Shown here: positions 7,230-12,901 of the stretch, piece after piece | How positions within the stretch are numbered: the first letter of the stretch is position 1 | How the letters are laid out: each line of letters begins with the position of its first letter | Assembly: GCA_017628435.1 (NCBI GenBank) | Contig: JAGBZE010000123.1 | Location: forward strand, 1 to 12,901 | Length of the DNA stretch: 12,901 nt | Direction: 5' to 3' | Source of the DNA: Akkermansia sp. | GTDB taxonomy: Bacteria; Verrucomicrobiota; Verrucomicrobiia; Verrucomicrobiales; Akkermansiaceae | Program-made: the position numbers and the translations under genes | The notes under the pieces: generated by a model | Database searches by the model: none | What the model saw: the letters and a program-made list of their open reading frames with translations, nothing else | What the model was told of the DNA's origin: nothing

Positions 7230-7338
7230 ACGACCCAATTTTATGCCAGAACTCACCCTCCGCAACCTCGTTTCTATAGAAGAAACCACCCACCGCATTG
7301 CGATGGATGGCTCCTTGTCACCTATGAAAATCCAGCCA

Positions 7339-8610
7339 TCAGCAGCCATAACGAGCAGCTGCACCAAGCTGTTCCTCAATGCGCAGCAGCTGGTTATACT
7401 TGGCCAGTCGGTCAGCACGGGAAAGGGAGCCCGTCTTAATCTGACCGGCATTGGTAGCCACGGCGAGGTCTGCAATGAAAGAGTCCTCCGTTTCCCCACT
7501 GCGGTGAGATATGACGGCAGTGTAGCCATGAGTGGTTGCCAGACGCACCGCCTCAAAGGTTTCACTCAGCGAGCCGATCTGATTCAACTTCACCAGGATG
7601 GAGTTTGCCACACCGAGCTCAATTCCCCGGCGCAGGAATTCCACATTGGTCACGAAGAGGTCATCGCCCACCAGCTGGCAGCGATTTCCAATGGCGTTGG
7701 TCAGGATCTCCCAGCCTTTCCAGTCGTTCTCAGCGCAGCCGTCCTCAATGGAGATGATGGGGTAACGCTTGATGAGGTCTTCGTAGTACGATGTCAGCTG
7801 AGAGGCGGTAAGCTTATCGCCCGTGCTCTTCTTGAATACATAAAGCCCGCTTTCTGCATCGTAAAACTCTGAGCTGGCCACATCCAGCGCCAGCGCCACC
7901 TCCCTGCCCGGTTCGTACCCGGCATCACAGATAGCCTCCACGATTGTATCAAGCGCTTCATCCGCACTGTGCAGATTCGGGGCATAGCCACCTTCATCGC
8001 CCACGGCAGTGCTCAGCCCCTTCTTCCGCAACACTGCGGCCAAGGCATGAAACACCTCCGCACCGCAACGCAGAGCCTCGCGATAGGAGGGCAGCCCTCG
8101 GGGTATAATCATGAATTCCTGGAAATCAATGGGGGCATCCGAATGCGCGCCGGCATTCAGCACGTTCATCATCGGCACCGGCAGAATATGGGCATTCGGG
8201 CCGCCCAGATAGCGATACAGGGGCTGCCCGGTGGCCCAGGCGGCGGCGCGGGCTGTAGCCAGGGAGATGGCCAGCACGGCATTGGCCCCTACGCGACTCT
8301 TGTTCGGGGTTCCGTCCACCTCGCGCATACGGGAATCCACCGCTATCTGCTGAGTGGCATCCATACCCACCAGGGCGGCAGCCAGTTCGGTGTTGGCATA
8401 TTCCACCGCCTTCAGCACACCCTTACCACGGTAGCGGTTCTTGTCGCCATCGCGCAGCTCGCAGGCCTCATGCTCACCCGTGGAAGCCCCGCTCGGCACG
8501 GAGGCATGCCCATAGGAGCCGCCCTCAAGCGTCACCACGGCTTCAACGGTCGGATTTCCGCGGGAATCCAGTATCTCCCGCGCACTAATCTTGCTAATAG
8601 TTGTCTTCAT
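7339..8610 (-). CDS. eno: Enolase (phosphopyruvate hydratase)
   Basis: A 423-residue glycolytic enzyme converting 2-phosphoglycerate to phosphoenolpyruvate in the cytoplasm. The Mg ligands are Asp243 (ALDVASSEF), Glu289 (SIEDG) and Asp316 (VGDDLF). The catalytic base is Lys341 (LVKLNQIGS) with Glu206 (GDEGGYAPN) as its partner. Lys392 (IKTGSLSR), the loop GASTGEHEA (41-49), His156 and HRSGETED (369-376) are all present. I chose ATG 8608-8610 because MKTTISKISAREILDSRGNP is the usual enolase beginning. A longer frame reaching 8670 would add 20 residues unlike enolase and overlap the promoter. It is divergent from the secreted-protein pair and lies upstream of the ROK kinase on the same strand. 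Confidence 0.98.
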   Translation of the reverse strand: MKTTISKISAREILDSRGNPTVEAVVTLEGGSYGHASVPSGASTGEHEACELRDGDKNRYRGKGVLKAVEYANTELAAALVGMDATQQIAVDSRMREVDGTPNKSRVGANAVLAISLATARAAAWATGQPLYRYLGGPNAHILPVPMMNVLNAGAHSDAPIDFQEFMIIPRGLPSYREALRCGAEVFHALAAVLRKKGLSTAVGDEGGYAPNLHSADEALDTIVEAICDAGYEPGREVALALDVASSEFYDAESGLYVFKKSTGDKLTASQLTSYYEDLIKRYPIISIEDGCAENDWKGWEILTNAIGNRCQLVGDDLFVTNVEFLRRGIELGVANSILVKLNQIGSLSETFEAVRLATTHGYTAVISHRSGETEDSFIADLAVATNAGQIKTGSLSRADRLAKYNQLLRIEEQLGAAARYGC

Positions 8611-8641
8611 TTTCTGTTTCTTTCTATTTTTCCTTGCGCGC

Positions 8642-8670
8642 AGTCTAGCACAACCCAATATCCAAATCAA
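8642..8670 (-). promoter_or_regulatory. Promoter of the enolase gene
   Basis: On the minus strand TTGATT (8665-8670) and TAGACT (8642-8647) are spaced by 17 bases, and a TG one base before the -10 gives an extended -10. Transcription would begin near 8635, leaving a leader of about 25 bases. Just upstream is an A/T-rich stretch with a 5-base inverted repeat CTACC/GGTAG (8680-8694), which could be an UP element or a regulator site. Confidence 0.5.
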
Positions 8671-8734
8671 TACTTTTCTCTACCTTTTTGGTAGGTTTTG
8701 CCATTTTCTACATCACAAACACCGCAGAAGAAGA

Positions 8735-8764
8735 TTGACAAATAGGGGCCGATGGGGGTAACAT
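8735..8764 (+). promoter_or_regulatory. Promoter of the secreted-protein pair
   Basis: A perfect TTGACA (8735-8740) is followed after 18 bases by TAACAT (8759-8764, 4 of 6 matches). The predicted start near 8771 is about 5 bases before the first ATG (8776) and 20 before the second (8791). The 165-base gap 8611-8775 thus holds two divergent promoters and no other gene that I can see. Confidence 0.5.
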
Positions 8765-8775
8765 GGTGAAGTCAA

Positions 8776-9231
8776 ATGCCCCGTTTAACCATGAGAACAC
8801 TGATTCTGACAGTCTTATTTGCCCTTGCCCCGCTGAGCATGGCCGACATATCGTACGGAAACAAAGCAACTGCGCCCGCCGCAGAAGAATACGCAAAACT
8901 GGCAAATGATGTAATATCTGTCATCAAGAACCTGACGCAGGTATTGGAATCAGTCAAGGACCAGGCCAGTGCAGATACCGCAGCGCCACAGGTACGCGAC
9001 ACCACCGCCAAATTGCTGGAACTGCAGAGAAAAACGGAAGACATGCCCCGCCCCACCAATGAGATAGAGCAGCTGGTGCGCAGCAATATCAACCTCCCTG
9101 AAGTACAGCATATTGTGAACAATTTCCTGGTTACCCTCATCCAGATTGCCATGAACAATGCCTACGGATCTCAGGCGCTGCTGGATGCTCTGGGCCCGGT
9201 AATGAACAGCATTCCCAACACACAGGAATGA
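8776..9231 (+). CDS. Small secreted protein of unknown function, paralogue A
   Basis: A 151-residue protein with a Sec signal peptide: basic start (MPRLTMR), hydrophobic core, likely cleavage after LSMA at residue 23. The mature part is about 128 residues, alpha-helical in character and Cys-free. Residues 51-71 carry LTQVLESVKDQ then ADTAAP (66-71), and YGSQALLDAL begins at 130. The same landmarks with similar spacing occur in the next gene, so the two look like ancient tandem duplicates. I cannot match them to a named family. ATG 8791 is an alternative start that keeps the signal peptide and would fit the promoter better. The stop overlaps the next start by 4 bases. Periplasmic or extracellular location is likely; there is no lipobox and no anchoring helix. 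Confidence 0.75.
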   Translation: MPRLTMRTLILTVLFALAPLSMADISYGNKATAPAAEEYAKLANDVISVIKNLTQVLESVKDQASADTAAPQVRDTTAKLLELQRKTEDMPRPTNEIEQLVRSNINLPEVQHIVNNFLVTLIQIAMNNAYGSQALLDALGPVMNSIPNTQE

Positions 9232-9641
9232 GCCAGATACGCATTCTTGCCGTTCTCCTGTGCGGAGGTCTGCTTATCGGGCATGTTGCGCAGGCACACG
9301 GCCACAGCAACCGCACATCTGCCCTGATACAGCCCCCACCGGCACAAGCCATGCTGAACGCGCTGAACAGCATGACGCGCATACTGAACAGGGTAGAGAA
9401 TAAAAGTACAGCTGATGCTGCAGCCCCCACGCTGTTGAGGCTGCATCAGGAATACCTGATTCAGAGCAATGCTGCAGAAAACACGCCCGAAATGCCTGAG
9501 CCAGCACTAACCCAGCACATGGTTATGCTGGATAAAGCGTTGAACAATTTCCGCCTGGCCTGCATCCGCCTGCAGCGGGAAAAATGTTATGGCTCCTCCC
9601 GCCTGAGAGAAGCCATCCGAAAAGTAGTCCGGGATTTCTGA
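9228..9641 (+). CDS. Small secreted protein of unknown function, paralogue B
   Basis: A 137-residue protein with a signal peptide (core LAVLLCGGLLIGHV, likely cleavage AQA/HGH after residue 23). Cys12 lies inside the hydrophobic core and lacks a proper lipobox, so a lipoprotein is unlikely. The mature part repeats the landmarks of the upstream gene: ILNRVENKS then ADAAAP (62-67), and YGSSRLREAI from 121. The spacing from ADxAAP to YGS is 59 residues here and 64 in the neighbour. Mature Cys112 and Cys120 could form a disulfide, and the C-terminus is basic. The ATGA overlap with the upstream stop implies translational coupling and matched production. No function is recognised. The gene ends 9 bases from the convergent ABC gene. 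Confidence 0.72.
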   Translation: MSQIRILAVLLCGGLLIGHVAQAHGHSNRTSALIQPPPAQAMLNALNSMTRILNRVENKSTADAAAPTLLRLHQEYLIQSNAAENTPEMPEPALTQHMVMLDKALNNFRLACIRLQREKCYGSSRLREAIRKVVRDF

Positions 9642-9650
9642 TTTTCCCCT

Positions 9651-10499
9651 TTATTTTCCTTGCTCGCGCAGCTTGGCCTGAATACCGCGCAGGAAAACGG
9701 TTTCCAGAGAATTACGGGCAGGCCGGCAATCTTGCCAGGCATCGCCGGCCAGTCGGCGCATCTGCTCCAGCAGCTCCGGGCTGGGGTTAGTCAGGGTGAT
9801 TTCGCTATGGTGCTCATCGCGGGTCAGCTCATCCATAGCCCCCTCCGCAATCAGGCAGCCCTGGTAAAGTACGCCTACGCGATCGCAGATTTCCTGCACC
9901 TGCTCCAGCAAATGCGAACAGAGGAACACCGTCACCCCCTGATTCTTGATATTCAGAATAATATCACGGATTGTACGGGAGCCGATGGGGTCTACCCCCG
10001 CAGTAGGTTCATCCAGCACCAGCAGGCGCGGATTCTGCACCAGAGCCTGAGCCAGCCCGATGCGCTGCAGCATACCCTTGGAATACCCGCGCAGGCGGCG
10101 ATCCTTCGCCTCGGTCAGCCCCACCAGTTCCAGAAGCTCACGTGTGCGTTCCTTGAGTGCCGCGCCGCGTAATCCGCAAAGTCGGCCATAAAAATTCACC
10201 GTCTCCTCACCGGTCAGAAACTTGTAAAAGTACGGATTTTCCGGCAGGAAGCCGATTTCGCGACGGTTGGCCGAGGCGGTGGCAGGAAGGCCGAACACCT
10301 TGCAAGAGCCCGCATCAGGAGCAAGAAGACCAACCAGTAACTTCATCACCGTGCTCTTACCGCTGCCGTTGGGGCCAATGAGCCCGTATACTCCACCCTC
10401 CGGAATACTCAGGCTCACGCCCTTCACAGCGTACACGCCTCCCCTGCCCCAGTGGCCGGGGAAGCTCTTGTGCACATCGGTTATGGAAACGGCATCCAT
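9651..10499 (-). CDS. ABC transporter ATP-binding protein (ABC-2 export type)
   Basis: A 282-residue nucleotide-binding subunit. Walker A is GPNGSGKST (42-50), the Q-loop position is Glu87 in LPENPYFY, and the signature is YSKGM (139-143). Walker B is LLVLDEPT with Asp163 and Glu164, and the switch is His196 in CSHLL. The PEN Q-loop variant and YSKGM signature are typical of the CcmA/NatA/drug-export group that pairs with ABC-2 permeases. The last ~65 residues are a C-terminal extension of that group. No permease is encoded in the window: the next gene downstream is convergent and the upstream one is a peptidase, so the partner must be elsewhere. The start overlaps the peptidase stop by one base (TAATG). 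An AAGG 7 bases before the ATG is the only well-spaced Shine-Dalgarno-like motif I find in the window. Confidence 0.9.
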   Translation of the reverse strand: MDAVSITDVHKSFPGHWGRGGVYAVKGVSLSIPEGGVYGLIGPNGSGKSTVMKLLVGLLAPDAGSCKVFGLPATASANRREIGFLPENPYFYKFLTGEETVNFYGRLCGLRGAALKERTRELLELVGLTEAKDRRLRGYSKGMLQRIGLAQALVQNPRLLVLDEPTAGVDPIGSRTIRDIILNIKNQGVTVFLCSHLLEQVQEICDRVGVLYQGCLIAEGAMDELTRDEHHSEITLTNPSPELLEQMRRLAGDAWQDCRPARNSLETVFLRGIQAKLREQGK

Positions 10500-11839
10500 T
10501 ACTGAGCCTTAGCCATCAGGCGAATCATATTCTTGCCCATCTCGATGCCCTTCTCGAAAATCTCCACGCGCATATTCTCGTTCGGGGAGTGGATGCGGGC
10601 ATCCGGCAGGTCGAGCCCGAGGAAGAGGGCATCCTTGCCCAGCACCTTGGAAACCTCTGCAATAATCGGGATGGAACCACCCTCACGCACCAGCACAGGC
10701 TTGTTGCCGAAGGTCATTTCCTGAGCCTGCTGAGCAGCCTTACCGAAAGAGGAGTTCGGGTCGCTCAGGTAAGCCTCGCCAGTGTGTTGCGGGGTGAACT
10801 TCATGCGCACGCTGGGCGGACACACCTTCACAAAGTGGGCTTCCACCTTCTTCATCACCTCCTCAGGCACCTGGCCGGGCACCAGGCGGCAGCTCATCTT
10901 GGCAATGGCATGGGTCGGAATCACTGTCTTGGAGCCCTCACCCTCGTAACCGCCGGAAATACCGTTCAGCTCGAAAGTGGGGCGGGCATACACACACTCG
11001 GCACCGGTAAAACCGGTTTCCGTGCGGAGCTCGGGCACACCGGTGAGCTCGGCCAGCTCGGCATTGCTCATGCCGGGCACGCGGCGCCAGCTTTCACGCT
11101 CCCAGTCCTGAATCTCCATCACACCATCGTAGAAGCCATCAATGCTCACGTGGTTATCTGCATCATGAGTGCTGGCAATCATCTCACACAGCGTGGTGAT
11201 GGGGTTGGCCACGGCACCGCCGAAGATACCGGAGTGCAGATCCATGGCCGGAGCAGATACCTCCAGCTCAAAGCAGCAGAGCCCCTTCAAGCCGTAGGAG
11301 AAGGAGGGGATATCCACAGCAGCCATGCCGGTATCGCTCACCACGATGACATCGCAGGCCAGCAGTTCCCTGGCGTCCGGGCGCTTCATAAACTCGTACA
11401 GGCTGGCAGAGCCGCGCTCCTCCTCGCCCTCGAAAAGATAGGTAATGTTCAGCGGCAGCGCTCCATCCTCTGCAATAACCTCCTCCGCAGCCAGAATCAT
11501 AGCCATAATTTCGCCCTTGTCATCGGAGGCACCACGGGCATACACGCGGCCATCGCGGATTTCCGGCTTGAAGGGGTCGCTCTTCCACTCGCTGATGGGG
11601 TCGACCGGCATCACATCGTAATGGCCATAAATCAACACCGTGGGCGCGCCCTCCACCTTCGGGCTGTGGGCCACCACAATCGGGTGAATATCGGTCAGGT
11701 ACTTCGTGGCAGTAAAGCCCATGCCGGTAAGCTTGCTTACCAGGAAATCTGCGCAGCGCTCCACATCTGCAGCATGCTCTGCCTGGGCAGAGACACTCGG
11801 AATGCTCAAAAATGCAAAAAGGTCATCGATTCGGGACAT
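10499..11839 (-). CDS. M20-family metallopeptidase (dipeptidase / carnosinase-like)
   Basis: A 446-residue cytoplasmic di-zinc peptidase of the CNDP/PepV-like branch. Expected zinc ligands and catalytic residues are His73 and Asp75 (GHYDVMPV), bridging Asp106 (GASDDKG), Glu140 and Glu141 (EGEEERGS), Asp169 (VVSDTG) and His417 (ARIHSPNE). A dimerization lid domain lies at about residues 186-340 (LEVSAPAMDLHSGIFGG marks its start). The length is usual for the branch. It probably hydrolyses dipeptides or small N-blocked peptides; the exact substrate cannot be read. It has no signal peptide. A -10 element ends 6 bases before the ATG, so its mRNA may be leaderless. The ABC ATPase gene follows with a one-base overlap. 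Confidence 0.93.
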   Translation of the reverse strand: MSRIDDLFAFLSIPSVSAQAEHAADVERCADFLVSKLTGMGFTATKYLTDIHPIVVAHSPKVEGAPTVLIYGHYDVMPVDPISEWKSDPFKPEIRDGRVYARGASDDKGEIMAMILAAEEVIAEDGALPLNITYLFEGEEERGSASLYEFMKRPDARELLACDVIVVSDTGMAAVDIPSFSYGLKGLCCFELEVSAPAMDLHSGIFGGAVANPITTLCEMIASTHDADNHVSIDGFYDGVMEIQDWERESWRRVPGMSNAELAELTGVPELRTETGFTGAECVYARPTFELNGISGGYEGEGSKTVIPTHAIAKMSCRLVPGQVPEEVMKKVEAHFVKVCPPSVRMKFTPQHTGEAYLSDPNSSFGKAAQQAQEMTFGNKPVLVREGGSIPIIAEVSKVLGKDALFLGLDLPDARIHSPNENMRVEIFEKGIEMGKNMIRLMAKAQ

Positions 11840-11845
11840 GCCCGC

Positions 11846-11874
11846 ATTCTACACCCGCGCTCACGACCACGCAA
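11846..11874 (-). promoter_or_regulatory. Promoter of the peptidase-ABC operon, positioned for leaderless mRNA
   Basis: On the minus strand TAGAAT (11846-11851, 5 of 6 matches) lies 17 bases after TTGCGT (11869-11874, 3 of 6). Only 6 bases separate the -10 from the ATG at 11839, the spacing seen at leaderless genes, where transcription starts at the A of the start codon. No Shine-Dalgarno is present. The -35 is weak, so the call rests on the -10 and the spacing. Confidence 0.45.
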
Positions 11875-11892
11875 GCCTAAAGCAGGTAAGCA

Positions 11893-11929
11893 CAAGAAAA
11901 CGGAGCGCAGGCTATTTCCTGCGCTCCGT
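11893..11929 (-). terminator. Rho-independent terminator of the malic enzyme gene
   Basis: Arms 11900-11911 and 11918-11929 form a perfect 12-pair GC-rich stem with a 6-base loop. In the minus-strand RNA it is followed by a short U run (11899-11897) and further U residues. It begins about 20 bases after the malic enzyme TAA. It lies between the malic enzyme and the peptidase promoter, so the two transcription units are separate. Confidence 0.88.
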
Positions 11930-11949
11930 ATAAAGAATGGCAATCAGGC

Positions 11950-12901
11950 TTATGCCTTGTAGCTGTCCACCAAAGCGTGGGTGCGCTCGTGAACCTTGGC
12001 CACGCGGGCCTTGAGCTCGGCGGTGTAGGCCTCGCGCTCCGGTAGCGGGCGGCGAGCCACGCCGGAAAGCACGGCAGCCTCAGCAATGGCAGGGCAGAGG
12101 TACTCAATCATGCGCGGGTCGAAGGGCTTCGGAATCACATAGTCGCGACCGAATTCCAGCGGCACGCCACCATTGGCCGCCACCACTTCGGCGGGCACGG
12201 GCTGGCGGGCCAGGTCTGCCAGGGCGCGGGCGGCGGCAATCTTCATGGCCTCGCTGATGCTGGTGGCCTCCATATCGAGAGCAGCGCGGAACATGTAGGG
12301 GAAGCAGCTCACGTTGTTCACCTGGTTCGGCCAGTCGCTGCGGCCGGAGCCCATGATGCAGTCCGGGCGGGCGGCCTTGGCTTCGTCGTAGGTGATTTCG
12401 GGGTCGGGGTTGGCGCAGGCAAAGATAATGGGGCTGGGAGCCATGCTCTTCACCATTTCCGGCTTGAGGAGGCCCTTCTTGGACAGGCCAAGGAAGATAT
12501 CAGCGCCCTGCAGGGCAACCTCCAGTGTGCAGTCCTCACTCTGGGCAAACATGGCCTTGGTGGGATGCAGGTCGAGACGGCCGGTGTGAATGAGGCCCTT
12601 GGAGTCGAACATGAAGATATTCTCGCGGCGAATACCCAGGGCCATGTAGAACTTGGCACAGGCGATACCGGCAGCACCGGCACCGCAGACTACGCAGCGC
12701 ATATCCTGCAGCAGGCGGCCAGTCAGGTGAGCAGCATTCAGCAGGGCTGCACCAGAAATCACAGCCGTGCCGTGCTGGTCATCGTGGAACACGGGGATGT
12801 TCATTTCCTCGCGCAGGCGCTACTCCACCACGAAGCACTCGGGGGCCTTGATATCTTCCAGGTTGATGGCGCCGAAGGTGGGCTCCATGGTCTTGATAAC
12901 C
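11950..12901 (-). pseudogene. Malic enzyme, short form, interrupted by one in-frame TAG; 5' end beyond window
   Basis: The gene encodes the C-terminal ~310 residues of a malic enzyme (oxidative decarboxylation of malate to pyruvate with NAD or NADP). Upstream of the stop the frame reads VIKTMEPTFGAINLEDIKAPECF, and downstream MNIPVFHDDQHGTAVISGAAL, both highly characteristic. Glu-Asp in NLEDI and Asp in FHDDQHG match the metal-ion ligands. The Rossmann motif CGAGAAGIACA, ANPDPEI and GSGRSDWPNQVNN follow. It ends after the NAD domain (DSYKA), so it lacks the phosphotransacetylase-like domain of MaeB. TAG at 12820-12822 splits the frame between Glu and Arg-Leu-Arg. Reinitiation at ATG 12804 would yield 284 residues without the malate- and metal-binding half and thus probably inactive. 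No other lesion is visible, which argues for a recent mutation, a base-call error, or UAG readthrough. I label it pseudogene conservatively. Confidence 0.7.
12820..12822 (-). other. In-frame amber (TAG) codon inside malic enzyme
   Basis: Read on the minus strand the codons run GAG-TAG-CGC-CTG-CGC, where related enzymes have a polar or charged residue between Glu and the Arg/Lys-Leu pair. A CAG (Gln) to TAG change would explain it by a single C-to-T transition. The frame is the same on both sides, so this is a substitution, not a frameshift. Confidence 0.85.

Noticed and set aside
5804..7279. 491-residue open frame antisense to the ROK kinase gene
   Set aside because: It mirrors the ROK gene, whose codon bias avoids TTA, CTA and TCA, the codons that would read as stops on the other strand. 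The product is a His/Gly/Leu-rich string without recognisable motifs. The ROK frame has a clear family assignment, promoter and terminator.
7272..7281. Perfect palindrome TTCTATAGAA in the enolase-ROK gap
   Set aside because: Ten bases, no second copy seen, and not positioned over either promoter; chance is a sufficient explanation.
7243..7872. 209-residue plus-strand frame beginning in the enolase-ROK gap
   Set aside because: Most of it lies opposite enolase. The part in the gap has no promoter or ribosome binding site and codes for no recognisable motif.
8611..8670. Earlier in-frame ATG for enolase
   Set aside because: The added 20 residues are unlike enolase, and the ATG would overlap the predicted -35 element.
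7969..8694. 241-residue plus-strand frame antisense to enolase
   Set aside because: Mirror frame of a strongly conserved enolase; no family resemblance.
9228..9300. Possible lipoprotein signal in the second secreted protein (Cys12)
   Set aside because: The residues before the Cys do not form a lipobox and the Cys is in the middle of the hydrophobic core; a normal signal peptidase site follows at AQA.
10589..11962. 457-residue open frame antisense to the M20 peptidase
   Set aside because: Same codon-bias effect; the peptidase has all metal ligands and the antisense product resembles no protein family.

Overview
The window looks like a chromosomal segment of a Verrucomicrobiota bacterium, possibly an Akkermansia-type lineage. 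That placement is an inference from gene style: a zinc-ribbon Ser/Thr kinase with a membrane anchor, a long ROK-type sugar kinase, lineage-restricted secreted proteins, moderately high GC and very few Shine-Dalgarno sequences. No 16S or other marker is present. It carries 13 protein genes at near-complete coding density. I saw no tRNA, rRNA, CRISPR array, insertion sequence or integrase, and no stretch over 300 bases without a gene.

Layout. (1) 2-3670, plus strand: a tightly packed run consisting of the C-terminal part of a charged coiled-coil protein, a TrmA/RlmD-type RNA uracil methyltransferase, a DtxR/MntR-type metal-dependent repressor, a rhomboid protease and a HAD-IB phosphatase. (2) 3680-8610, minus strand: enolase with its own promoter, then a ROK-family sugar kinase with its own promoter and strong terminator, then a membrane-anchored Ser/Thr protein kinase. 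(3) 8776-9641, plus strand: two overlapping small secreted proteins that look like tandem paralogues, driven by a promoter divergent from enolase. (4) 9651-11839, minus strand: an M20 metallopeptidase translationally coupled (TAATG) to an ABC transporter ATPase. (5) 11950-12901, minus strand: a malic enzyme running off the window end, with a perfect-stem terminator after it.

How the genes fit together. Sugar phosphorylation (ROK kinase), lower glycolysis (enolase) and malate/pyruvate interconversion (malic enzyme) form a central-carbon theme. The ROK gene is strongly codon-biased, which suggests high expression. The other genes are regulatory, membrane or RNA-modification housekeeping functions.

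The most notable observation is that the malic enzyme frame is interrupted by one in-frame TAG (12820-12822) inside an otherwise well conserved region, while none of the 13 annotated genes ends in TAG (6 TAA, 7 TGA). This may be a fresh nonsense mutation, a sequencing error, or UAG readthrough/recoding; the window alone cannot decide. Second is the pair of secreted proteins sharing an ADxAAP ... YGS pattern, which I cannot assign to any named family. Third, several promoters lie so close to start codons that leaderless or near-leaderless mRNAs are likely.
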